Under the pieces are notes generated by a model, which searched no databases, was not told where the DNA came from, and saw only the letters and a program-made list of their open reading frames with translations. A program made the position numbers and the translations under genes. A stretch of DNA of 64,000 bases from the NCBI GenBank assembly GCA_029891345.1, contig CM057009.1:209430709-209494708 (forward strand), written 5' to 3'. Below are positions 11,616 to 20,949 of the stretch, in pieces. The DNA comes from Dryococelus australis (lineage: Eukaryota > Arthropoda > Insecta > Phasmatodea > Phasmatidae). Position 1 is the stretch's first letter, and every line of letters starts with the position of its first letter.

Positions 11616-12414
11616 TGTTGTGGGCACAAGTGAGAGAAGAGCTGTCCACGAGGTTAATGCCTGCCCGTGGTCGAGGGCAACGCCCAGCAGGAGAGAGAGT
11701 GTCCAGGGGACAGCGGGGTAGGCGCTGATGAGGAGCTGACCAGCAGGTCACGGACGTTAATACGGTCGACACCCCCCCCCCCCCCCCCCGTCGAGAGATT
11801 GGTAACCTGGTACGTGTCGGAGGTTGGTCGTTCAGCGAGGCTGGAGCGACCCCCAATCAGCGAGTCTACCAATGTAGGAGCAGCATCGGGCGGAACCAGT
11901 GCCTAAGTGATCCAGGAGCTGGGTTGAGACCAGGCTTGGGCAAGCCATCCTTCACCACATCTCCAATACACGACCCGACGGAGGAGCTCCGGCGATTCGA
12001 GGCTGTCAGTGGTAGGTAATCTTGAGTAGAGTGCAAGGGCTAGCAGGGTGCGATACGAGTCGGGCAGAACGATTAATGTCATCTAAAGTAATTATTGATT
12101 CAGAGAAGAATTAGTAGTTATTGATTAACAGATAGGAATTTAACGTAATAACTAAAGTCATTAAAAGTAAGATAGTTAAGATCTGAATTACAACCAAAGG
12201 TAGGAGTCAATAAGTGTAGTGTTTATTGTATCTGTATAATTTGTCATCGAGTTTAGTATTGTTTGTGTAATAAAGGTTGATATTAATGAAGCAACCGGTG
12301 GTAGTAATTTAGAAGAGTTAATATAGTCGATTCTTGTACTTTGTCGAAGGCCTTGAGCCAGTGTAGTTATGTAAGAATATAGCTAGGTTGTACACTTGGC
12401 TAGGCACTACAACA
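11616..12414 (+). repeat. 3' LTR
   Basis: This 799 bp LTR begins TGTTG and ends CAACA. It is colinear with the 5' LTR. It also carries the long C tract (about 11771-11789), slightly longer here. The AGAT target duplication follows immediately. Confidence 0.93.
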
Positions 12415-12501
12415 AGATGATAAGTCTTCAACCAGTGATGTCATATTTTAACAGGGTACACTATCACTAATTGATGACACTTGTGACGAACTGTCTTCCA
12501 T
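12415..12501 (-). pseudogene. C2HC zinc-finger pseudogene, left copy, 5' part
   Basis: On the minus strand an ATG at 12501-12499 opens a short N-terminal segment beginning MEDSSSQ. It matches MEGRS... in the right copy and MEGRSSR... in the copy at 29724. The shared TSLVEDL element follows. One in-frame stop is present. The segment runs into the target duplication, where the LTR element interrupts it, and resumes at 519. The upstream region (12510-12970) is the inner part of the palindrome arm. Confidence 0.6.
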
Positions 12502-12970
12502 CACGATCCCCAACGAAGTGAAAAAACATTCATACATAATGCATGAGTGTATACTGTTTTCACAACAGAAAAATTGGGGTTATGTGTTACTCGAACTGAG
12601 TCAGAGAAAGAGAGGTCTAACTTGAATGACAGATGAACTGCGAATGACACCATCTCGACTATTTCAGTATATGTCTGGAAATTATTTATCAGGTGCGAGA
12701 TTCGAACCAACAGAACCCTTACAAGGAGGTAGAAATTAGACTGCTCGACTGACCCTACATTTGCAAAAAACATTTTGTTATAATGAAAAGTGTTAACCTT
12801 TATCTTGGACGATGTCATAGGATCTTTACCTTAGGTTCAATATTTACTGTGTAAAACAAACCAAAATACATAATTTTTTTGCAAAATTTTGATTTCGCAG
12901 ACAAAAATACGTAAGACCTTCGCGATTGTAAGCACTCTGAGAAAACCTAAATACATGTTCACCCCAAAGA
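12419..12970 (-). repeat. Left arm of finger-gene palindrome, inner part
   Basis: This aligns in reverse complement with about 13135-13690. Shared landmarks include a tRNA-like segment (12690-12755 against 13375-13437) with a B-box-like GATTCGAA, and the block ending in CTCAGAG near the loop. Identity is high enough to see continuously by eye. Confidence 0.85.
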
Positions 12971-13134
12971 AAACTCGCTATATGGATACTCCTATCTTAT
13001 AGATAATTAAATACATAAACATATATATATAGAATCCTACCTTATAGATAATTATATATATTATCCTATCATATATGATTTTATATACTCCTATCTTATT
13101 GATAATTATATATAATCCTATCTTATATAAAGCA
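12971..13134. repeat. Palindrome loop with AT-rich tandem repeat
   Basis: About 160 bases of AT-rich sequence separate the arms. The motif CCTATCTTATAGATAATTATA recurs three to four times in imperfect form. Because the two finger genes point away from this loop, it would be the shared upstream region of both; promoter function is only an inference. Confidence 0.6.
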
Positions 13135-13622
13135 TGTTTTCTTCTGTGTGAACGTATTTCTGGTTTTCTCAGAGTGGTCCCAATTGCGAAGGTCTGATGA
13201 TTTTTTGTCTGCTAAATTAAAAGATTGCTTAAAAAAATATGTTTATTTTGTTTGTTTTATACAGTAGATTTCGACCTAAGGTCAAGATCCTATGATGTCA
13301 TCCTATGACTGACATCATCCAAGGAAAATGTTAACACTTTTCATTATAACAAAATGTTTTCTGAAAATGTCAGGTTGGTTTAGCAGTCTGTTTTATACTT
13401 CCTTGTAAGGGTATTATTGATTCGAATCTCGGACATGATAAATAATTTCCAGACATTTATTGAGATAGTCGAGATGGTGTCATAAGTAGTTCTCCTGTCG
13501 TTCAAGTAAGAGCTATCTTTCGCTGACAGAGTTCAAGTGACACATAAACCAATTTTTCTGATGTAGAACAGTATATACGCGTGCATTCTGTATGAATATT
13601 TTTCACTTCTTCAGCGATTGTT

Positions 13623-14152
13623 ATGGAAGGCAGATCGTGATGAGTAGAAGCATATAGTGGTAGTGCATCCTGTTACAATATGACATCGTTGGTTGAAGAC
13701 TTACCATCTGTAAGACCAGCATAAAGTAGGGCATACCTCTGAACAGTCGGTTTTAAAACAATTCTCTATCAATGTTACTATTGTGGAAATACGTTCACTA
13801 AAAAAGTAATGCATGTCGCCATGAAAATAGCCATTGTTTGTACTGTCCAGCATACAAGGCATACCAATGTGATAAATTCGAAGTTGTATTTACCCGTAGC
13901 GATAACCTGTATAGACATACCAAGATGTGTAAATGTAATGTCTGTTGTTCATCGGGAATTGGGTGCACATATTGCAAGACGACATTCACGAATATGTCTA
14001 GCGCCAGGCGACACAAAGCTAGTAACTGTCCATTTGCCAACAGCTAAAAGACCTATACATGTGTTAATTGTTGTGTTGTGTATGCGAATCGGAGTGACTT
14101 GACTGTACACAATAGTAAATGTAGTATAAAATTCAAGTACTACTTTTGTTAA
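13623..14152 (+). pseudogene. C2HC zinc-finger pseudogene, right copy
   Basis: The copy opens with ATG (MEGRS, then two stops), the shared element TSLVEDLPSV, and four finger-like units. Finger 1 is CYYCGNTFT. Finger 2 is QCDKF...SDNLYRHTKMC, with the second Cys changed to Phe. Finger 3 is CTYC...ARRHKASNC. Finger 4 is CVNC...RSDLTVHNSKC. The last ligand of fingers 2 to 4 is Cys, giving C-x2-C-x12-H-x3-5-C. The frame shifts before finger 2, and the final stop is TAA at 14150-14152. An intact version would be about 170-180 residues. I do not recognise the family. Known C2HC fingers bind DNA, RNA or protein, and this one could be a host gene or part of a mobile element. Confidence 0.65.
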
Positions 14153-14212
14153 ATGGAGAATATTTTTGTGTATATGTAAGTCATAATATGTATTATTGAT
14201 AAGTGTGTGTGC

Positions 14213-14218
14213 AATAAA
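14213..14218 (+). terminator. Poly(A) signal of right finger copy
   Basis: AATAAA lies about 60 bases after the stop of the right finger copy and is conserved in position in all three copies. Confidence 0.6.
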
Positions 14219-14307
14219 GTTAACGTATATGAAGAATATTGTTTTTATTCATTTTATCATTAAATATACATTATAACCTAGCAATATATGGAAAAAACAC
14301 TGACCCC

Positions 14308-14405
14308 TCTGACCCCTCACTAGTAACCTCTCTGACACCTCTGACCCCTCACTGCTGACCACTCTGACCGTCTGACACCTCACTGGTAACCCCTCTGAAC
14401 CCTGA
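14308..14405. repeat. TGACCCCTC-type minisatellite, right outer end
   Basis: This has imperfect copies of a TGACCCCTC unit. It is the reverse complement of the minisatellite at 1-75, so both outer ends of the palindrome carry the same repeat. Confidence 0.7.
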
Positions 14406-15189
14406 CTTTTGAGAGTTTCTCAATTGTATGATATAGTTTGTGTGTGTGCATGCAATGAATGGTAAAAGCGAATTTTTAGGTACTTTTCCATGAAGCTTAC
14501 ATATCCCTATGAGAAATATTAACATTTAAAGAAGTAGGCATATATTCAACTTCTTAGATTAATATGTCTATAAGTTAATAGGTCTACTCTAGAAGAAAGC
14601 TTACAGCAAGCAATGGATTCGCTACAAGTGTGTTGATATTTTGAGACGGAGTATCTTGATATGTTAAAATTATGATCTCATGAACAATGTTGACTCAGTG
14701 AGTCTATTTTTAAATGGTAACACAAAAAGAAACAAGGTGACATTTGCTTCCTGGAAGTTTGGGTAATCTGTTAAGACAAATTTTGTTCGCAGGATAGAGT
14801 TCGTATAGTGAGATAAATGGTCTACATTCGAATATCAAGCCGTATTTTGGATCATTTTTAACGAACTTATTATGCGAATTTCTGTTTGTTTACGTGTTTA
14901 TACGTAGCTTCCTTAAATATTTAAACCATACTCATTGGTTAGGAATGTCGTAGGATCCTGGTTTCGAGACCTGAAATAAAAAAAAAATTGGGAATTTATT
15001 CGCAGTATTCATGCGAGCCTGATATAAATACTTAAGCGATCACTAACTACTAAGTACAATATAGGGATCAGAGTTCAAAGTCCGAAAATATAAAAAAATA
15101 TTAATTTTGAAAAAAAGGTATTTATAGCGGTATGATTTAGTAACAAATATGCGTAAGATTATTATAATGTAAACGCGAAGACGAGTGCG
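14406..15189. other. Intronic sequence, little recognised
   Basis: AT-rich sequence with no supported gene. A weak tRNA-like segment with GGTTTCGAGACC lies near 14936-14975 and may be an old SINE head. Confidence 0.4.
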
Positions 15190-15975
15190 TGTAGCCGTAC
15201 CAGATAAAGCATTCACCTGCGACTAATCCACGAGACCATTGTTCTCCCTTCCAGAGAAGACGATAACCTAAGTGGGTATGGATATGTAGTTCTTTGTTCA
15301 TCGACGACTTGTAATAGATTGGTAGGGAGACGATGCTCGCTGCATGGCAGTTGTGTACAGAATGCTTTGGGTTTGGAAAGGTATATTGCTTAAGAGACTG
15401 TTGTGTAATGCATTACGACATGGTAGGTATATCCACTATGCATAATATCAAATATGTCAGTCGAGCGTTAGCTTTGGGAAGATGTGTGCGTAGAGTGGAA
15501 TTAATCATGAATAGTTAATCAATACGTTAATACTATTATAAGTGTCTTCGACTGGATACGAACCAAGTCGTAAATTCTAGATCGTATGGTTGCCTTCCAT
15601 TCTCGTTTGTTGTGTTTTATTGGTCGATGGATAATTGGTTTATGCTTATTTCATACATAGTACTTGTATTTGGATATTCGTTACACCAATACTATGGTTA
15701 ATTTACTTGATACGCTATTAAAATAATATCTACTTAATCTGTATGTTTCTTGAATCAATACGCATATACAACTTGTGAGTAAATAGTGTCGCTAAGTATT
15801 CATTATTTGTTAGATACATTTTACACTTGATGAGTGAGTTTTCAAGATGTAGGTCTAACCTATTAACTTAGATAAAGATTTATTTATTTTTTAAAACATA
15901 TTTCAGTTGTTGACCTCTGAAGAAAGCAATTAATCATAGAAATCTTCGGAACATAGATATGAATGTCGCAATTAC
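15190..15975 (+). repeat. Dispersed repeat B, copy 1
   Basis: This aligns in the same orientation with 33855-34635. Shared landmarks include GTTCTCCCTTCCA, the block around GTAATGCATTACGACAT, and ACACCAATACT followed by TGGTTAAT. Both copies lie downstream of a finger-gene copy, suggesting they belong to one duplicated segment. No reading frame is conserved between them. Confidence 0.75.
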
Positions 15976-16880
15976 TAAAATCGCACACGAATCTGGATAC
16001 TACCACGTAGGCTTCAAATGGTGAAAATTCGTTTCAATGTAGACGGAAATGTACCATCTCACTTCATGTTTCCAACTATATAGAGGAGAAAATATTGTCA
16101 CATTAATTTTTAAAAATAATACATTTATTAATTCCTTTCGTTTTATACGCAGAGTCAAATGCAGATGGTTAGTCTATTTTAAGATTGATAATATCAATGA
16201 GTAACGAGCCAGTTATCATTCTTTGTAACTATCCCTTTCTCCTTCAGAGAGTTTTGTGATATCATTCCTAATTTACAGTCTGAGGTGTAAGACCCCCCAG
16301 ATTATAACAATATGTAAACACAGATAATTAAAGAACTCTGGGTATTCTGGTGGTAGACATTAGATTTAAGTAAAACAACTTGTCTAAGTCAAATACTAAA
16401 ACAAAGTCGTAATGGAAAAGAGATTTCATTCATGTAGTAGTAAATACATTATAAACGTATAAAATACTTGGGGAAACCAAAATTACAGAAAAAGTAGTTG
16501 TGTTTGAATTCGCTAAATATATAAAAATTAATATTAGGAATAACTTCAGATAAGTTAAATAGTCAAAATACACTGCAAACATTAGCGAAAAAATAATTAT
16601 ATGATCATTATCTTCTCTACATTATATGAGATGGCATAGTAGTAAGTGCCTTATATGGATAACTTATGTTGAATGATATAAAAAATGTGATTTTAATTAT
16701 TAATATAAGTTAAACGATCATTCAACAGTATATAAGAAGTTTGCTTTCTCATGAGACAGCTGGCATATATAATGGTAGTTTTTTACGATAATAAATATAA
16801 AAAAGGAGTTATCGATATAATCAATAAGCCACATTTTTTTCTTGGAAGAAGGTAACTGTGGTGAAGTTTAAAAAAGTTAG
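15976..16880. other. Intronic sequence, nothing recognised
   Basis: AT-rich unique-looking sequence. I see no exon, RNA gene or transposon signature in it. Confidence 0.4.
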
Positions 16881-17080
16881 ATGGTAGGTAGGTCCGGAAA
16901 ATTCGATAATAGTGATATCATTAGAGATGCAACCAGAAAAAAAGTGAAATACTAGTGAGAAAAATACAAACGCACACGTGCGTTACCTCGAACTCGAACA
17001 CAGAACGCCGCGTACTATAAGCTGGCGTGCGGCCAAGAACCTCGCAGAGTTGAGACTTGGAACATCAGCGTCGGAAGTAT
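16881..17080 (-). repeat. tRNA-like leader of satellite unit, copy 1
   Basis: In reverse complement this contains a degenerate tRNA-like region (CTCGAACTCGAAC opposite a B box, with TATAAGCTGGCGTGC opposite the anticodon side). The same leader occurs at 17610-17800 and 43450-43630, each time next to ~280 bp tandem monomers. It is probably a SINE head. Confidence 0.5.
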
Positions 17081-17609
17081 TCAATCTAAAGTATTGATAG
17101 ATTGAGTTCTGCAACTTCAAATTTCTATAGGTGCACCATTTTGGAAACAAATGTGTGAATCGCTAAAACCACGTAAGTTTACATGGCCTGCAGAAGTACT
17201 ACTCGTGTGTAAAATTGGGTGGAAATAGGTTGACTGGTAGCATTACGGCATAAAACATTTTGTGTATAATACTTGGCCTGTGTAGTCTTTTATGATGCGT
17301 CTAACAGATATTGTCAATATAAAAAGTTTGTTTGGAATTTGCAAAATTATTAAAATGGTATGATAAATTAACTTAATAATTTATATTGCGCTATCTAAAA
17401 AAACAATATTTGACTCGCTTAAAAAATGTGAGTTTAAATGCCCCAGAGTAGTAATACTCGTGTACTAAATGTGGTGGTAAACAATTGTTTCCACAGATAT
17501 GGCATAAATCTGCACTTTCTTACAACAAGATTTTACAATATAACTAATGAGCATACTTTCCTCAACATGGGCGAAATTCATTTTTGAATAACTGCTTTAA
17601 ATCTGAGAT

Positions 17610-17800
17610 TGTAGGTAAGACTATTCGTCTCGTTTAAATCAATATTATAAGAGATGAAACAAGAAACATGTACAACAGTAGTGAGACAATTACTAATACA
17701 CATGTGCCTCACTCATTTCTCGAACCCAGAAAATCACGTACCTGCCATAAGCTAGAGTGCAAGAACTGAATTATGTAGGTCTGATTCGAGCTTCAACTTT
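17610..17800 (-). repeat. tRNA-like leader of satellite unit, copy 2
   Basis: This is a second copy of the leader at 16881-17080, with CTCGAACCCAGAAAATCACGT and CCATAAGCTAGAGTGC. It is followed by a poly(A) run and then more monomers. Confidence 0.5.
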
Positions 17801-17814
17801 GAAATTAACCAGTC

Positions 17815-17815
<1 letters not shown>

Positions 17816-17843
<28 letters not shown>
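17816..17843. repeat. Poly(A) run
   Basis: A run of 28 consecutive A. It may be a retroposon tail or simple slippage. Confidence 0.8.
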
Positions 17844-17847
<4 letters not shown>

Positions 17848-19539
17848 TATTCACCTAAAATATTTTCAGGGCCATAATTTTGAAAATAAGTGACTGAGCC
17901 ACACAAATCAGGTAAGTTTACATGGCCTTCCATGTCGCTACTTGTGTTAATAATTTGGGGGAAATCTGTTTGTCGGTTCCTGTGATATGGCATAAAATCT
18001 TCATATTTTTCATGTGACGATCACTATAAATGGAGGACAAAAAAGTTATATATTAGCTAATTCGATGATTGTATAATGCCAGTATACACAGGTAAATTAA
18101 AATCGATTACATAGTTTCGTAGATATATGCACTAAGCTATATGCTCTTCACGGTAAAATGAGCACTTTGAAAGCCCTGCTCGAAGTCTACTTGTATGCAC
18201 ATTGGGTATTCTTCCGCCTTATTTAAATAAATATTTCCATGAGACTCATCAGTTTATTCATGCGTCAGTCAAGTGAAAGCGTGAAATTATAAGGGAAGTA
18301 AATATTTTACAAATCAGCACATTTTTGTATTTCGTTGCATTAAAAAAACGACAGAAATGATTTAAGTTATCACAAATTGTTACCTTACACTTTTTATTCG
18401 ACGTTCAGATACGGAATTTATTTTCCTCCATTGTTACCAAATTTACTGGACTTGTGCCTTTCAGTGCGCCCGTTAAAATAAATGCAGGTAAGCGCAGTGA
18501 ATATTTTATAAGTATGATTTCTAAAGTGCTCACTTTATCGTGAAAAAAATTTAAAATTATTTTATAGGCACGAATCTGAAAAAGTGTCTCGTGCACACTT
18601 TAATAATGCATATATTTATATGGCCTACCATAGAACAAATTCATCGCAAATGTGGTAAAAATGGGCTGAATGATTCTCGAGATATGACATAGAATCTTAA
18701 TTTTTATTGTAATGCTGACCTACAAAATGAGAGATAAATTGGGCTCTGTATAGACAAATTTGATGGTTGTTATAGATACTGCCGTAATAATAATATAATT
18801 AGGAATATGTATCTCTAGTAAAATATATCGAGATAGAATATTTATATAGCCACCGTTTTGGAAATAAGTGCCTGACCTACATAAAACATAGCAGTTTAAA
18901 CCACCTGCTGCAGTGCTATTTGTTTGGCAAATTTGTTACGAATTTGTCAATTGTTTCCCGAGATATTAAATAAGAATTATCTTTTTTTTGTGTGATATCT
19001 TAAAAAGTGGTGGACAAAAATTCTTTATATAGAGTCAATCAATAGTTGTAATATATAGAGCCAGCAAAAACATTAATTTCGAATTGATTACATGGTTTCG
19101 ATGTTGAATCAAACTAAACTAAATGTGCTTTGAAGCTGCTGTTTGGAAAATCAGTGCTTAACCTTCCTAAAATATACCAACGGTCGCAGTACTATTTGTT
19201 TGGGAAATTTGGTAGGAATATTTTTATTGTTTCCTAAGATATAACATAGAAATTGTATTTATTCGTGTAGATACAGTTCATAGTTGTAATATCTACTACC
19301 AACGTACAAAGTTAATATGGAGTTAATTACAAGGTTTCGACGGTATGGCATTCTAAGCATTGATAGCTAAATACCCACCATTTTGAAAATAAGTGTTTGA
19401 TGTACTTGAAATATACCAAATAACATCATCTGCCGCGATATTATTTGTTTGCCAAATTTGGTATGAATCGGTTAATTCATTAACGAATTATGACATTTTT
19501 TTTAATGTGTCACTATCTTACAAAATTTGTGACGTAAGT

Positions 19540-19797
19540 GGCTGTGTGTTCGCATATACACAGTCAATCACCTGCTTATGACCACCTGCTAGAAGTGCCA
19601 TATCCAGCGCATAGTCCATGGCGTATGGCCCGTGATGTGGATTGTTGAAGCGGGCTACCGACAGGCTAGCTGTACACAGTGTGCTTCCTGCTGTCATGGG
19701 TAAGGGAAGCGATCTAACAGAGTTGCAAAAAGAGATGATAATCGGTAGGAACACACATAATATCCATGGATCTACAGAAAGCCCTTCCATTTCCTAA
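19540..19797 (+). pseudogene. Tc1-like transposase N-terminal fragment
   Basis: An ATG at 19696 opens MGKGSDLTELQKEMIIG, which closely resembles the first residues of insect Tc1-like transposases, where a helix-turn-helix DNA-binding domain begins. The similarity fades after about 18 residues, and the frame stops with TAA at 19795. The 150 bases upstream may be the 5' untranslated part of the element. Neither the rest of the enzyme nor terminal inverted repeats are visible, so this is a truncated relic that landed beside the satellite array. Confidence 0.55.
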
Positions 19798-19971
19798 ATT
19801 GACAGTCAGCAATATCTACTACAAACGTAATCTGTATATATATATAAATGTGGCATTCACGACATGAAAATAAAGCAGGGATATTTCCAGTGTTGGGATA
19901 AACCAATCGCGACTAGGGCCTCAGAGGAATTTTCTTCATGTTAGGTGGCCTATTTCAACTACCAGATCTCT

Positions 19972-20073
19972 ACTGCACATGCTGTAAAACACATTTTGGT
20001 TTGTGCTGATTACTGCTCCGGACAAAATCGCAACATTAATGTAGCCCTTACACTTCTGCGTTACGTCCAGTGA
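19972..20073 (+). pseudogene. Transposase-like fragment with GQN motif
   Basis: A 33-codon open piece contains CADYCSGQNRNINVALTLLR. A D-x-C-x-G-Q-N-(R/K)-N block like this occurs in a group of poorly described insect transposase-like proteins, just after a beta-strand ending in an acidic residue. Nothing else of the protein can be read around it. The family name is uncertain; the motif similarity is from memory of the family and is not a search result. Confidence 0.4.
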
Positions 20074-20080
20074 TAGTGTC

Positions 20081-20640
20081 TACGTGCCAGTCCTAGATTA
20101 AAATGGCAACAAAGAGGCATAGTGCCATATGATTAACCTGGGAATGCTCTCAAACAGAGGGATCATTAAACTGATACTACGGCCGCCGCAGGCGTAGTGC
20201 TATATGAATAACCTGGGAACGGGTCTCTGACAGGGGAATATAAGCTGGCGAGGCTGCAGGCCTTCTACCGCCTACTCCCTGAGCTGTGATTGGTCACCTC
20301 CTCCTCTCACCACCTCACCCTTCCACCAAACACTCCTTCCCAGAGAAGTATATTGTGATTAGATCTAGACTTGACTGCTAGACAGCATTGTTTTTGTCAT
20401 CGGCCACCAGTCTAGTTCTGGACTTGATCGCTAGATGGTGCGCCTGTTCGATTAATCGATAACACCGAGTAGTCACATTTTCTGCTAGGTAGCTCATCAC
20501 TGGCTCGATCGCCAGAAACACTTGTGTATAATGTGGTTATCTGTTGGTAGGAGCGCTGGGATTAGCTAGAAGCTAAGGCAATGTTAGTTACAAATGATAT
20601 ATGCAGAAGTCTTATTGTTAATTCAAAATAAAAAAAATTT
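20081..20640. other. Intronic stretch with a short direct duplication
   Basis: A block with GGCATAGTGCCATATGATTAACC (20117) recurs about 72 bases later as GGCGTAGTGCTATATGAATAACC (20189). A second repeated pair, with ACTTGACTGCTAGA (20371) and ACTTGATCGCTAGA (20423), follows. Part of this stretch is more GC-rich than the surroundings. No gene is supported. Confidence 0.5.
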
Positions 20641-20642
20641 TA

Positions 20643-20700
20643 AAACTTGGTGGACTCGAACCACAGACTCTCAGGTCCACAGAACAGCACCTTAGACCCC
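20643..20700 (-). repeat. tRNA-Leu-like SINE fragment
   Basis: On the minus strand this reads as the anticodon-to-T-arm half of a tRNA-like sequence, ending in GTGGTTCGAGTCCAC, a well-paired T arm. The 5' part with the A box (TCTAAGGTGCTG) abuts the 3' poly(A) end of the LINE. It is a SINE head or tRNA pseudogene and not a functional tRNA. Confidence 0.55.
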
Positions 20701-20709
20701 TTTTTTTTT

Positions 20710-20949
20710 GGTGAACTGGTTTTACTGACAAAGTCGATGAATACATCAAAAATTATTTAACGTGAGGGGCAGCGCACGGCGTAAACCCCGACATGTGACA
20801 CTGACTTATAACACTACCACCTATCGACGATTACTACTGGAACATTAAATTGTACACTTGAAAGGACCGAAGGGTGGGCAGCGCACGACGTACACCCAAC
20901 CTCGGTAATATACACACACTTCCTGTAGGCGTAAACGTCAGAATGAAAA
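20710..20949 (-). other. LINE 3' untranslated region
   Basis: This lies between the ORF2 stop and the poly(A) end. It contains two copies of GGCAGCGCACGxCGTAxACCC about 110 bases apart (20767 and 20877), a short internal duplication. Confidence 0.6.

Larger units (their letters stand above)
520..12414 (+). mobile_element. Env-bearing Ty3/gypsy-type LTR retroelement (degenerate)
   Basis: This is a complete but inactivated LTR retroelement of 11.9 kb. In order it has a 5' LTR (520-1321), a candidate primer-binding site, gag, protease, reverse transcriptase/RNase H, integrase, an env-like region, about 1.9 kb of noncoding sequence, a polypurine tract and a 3' LTR (11616-12414). A 4-bp duplication (AGAT) flanks it. 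The PR-RT-RH-IN order places it in Ty3/gypsy, and env after pol resembles insect errantivirus-like elements. The LTRs differ by about 6% over the first 140 aligned bases by eye, so the insertion is old. Every reading frame carries stops or frameshifts. It inserted into the coding part of a zinc-finger pseudogene. Confidence 0.93.
13135..14330 (+). repeat. Right arm of finger-gene palindrome
   Basis: This uninterrupted arm mirrors the left arm (60-519 plus 12415-12970). It carries the more complete finger pseudogene. It shows the pre-insertion state of the retroelement target as a single AGAT. Confidence 0.85.
17081..19500 (+). repeat. ~280 bp tandem repeat array 1
   Basis: Diverged monomers each contain a CCATTTTGAAAATAAG-like block, a GCAGTACTAxTTGTTTG block, CCAAATTTGGTAAGAAT, CCGAGATATGACATAAA and GATTACATGGTTTCGA in that order. 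Monomer starts near 17130, 17870, 18855, 19140 and 19380 can be picked out. The array is interrupted by a second tRNA-like leader (17610-17800) and an A28 run (17816-17843). No frame is open across monomers. Confidence 0.78.

Noticed and set aside
12501-12818. 105-codon minus-strand gene
   Set aside because: It covers the noncoding inner palindrome arm and is not open in the right arm.
20423-20445. Insulator-type CTCF site (CTAGATGGTGCGCC)
   Set aside because: The core has an extra base relative to the insect consensus, so support is too weak.
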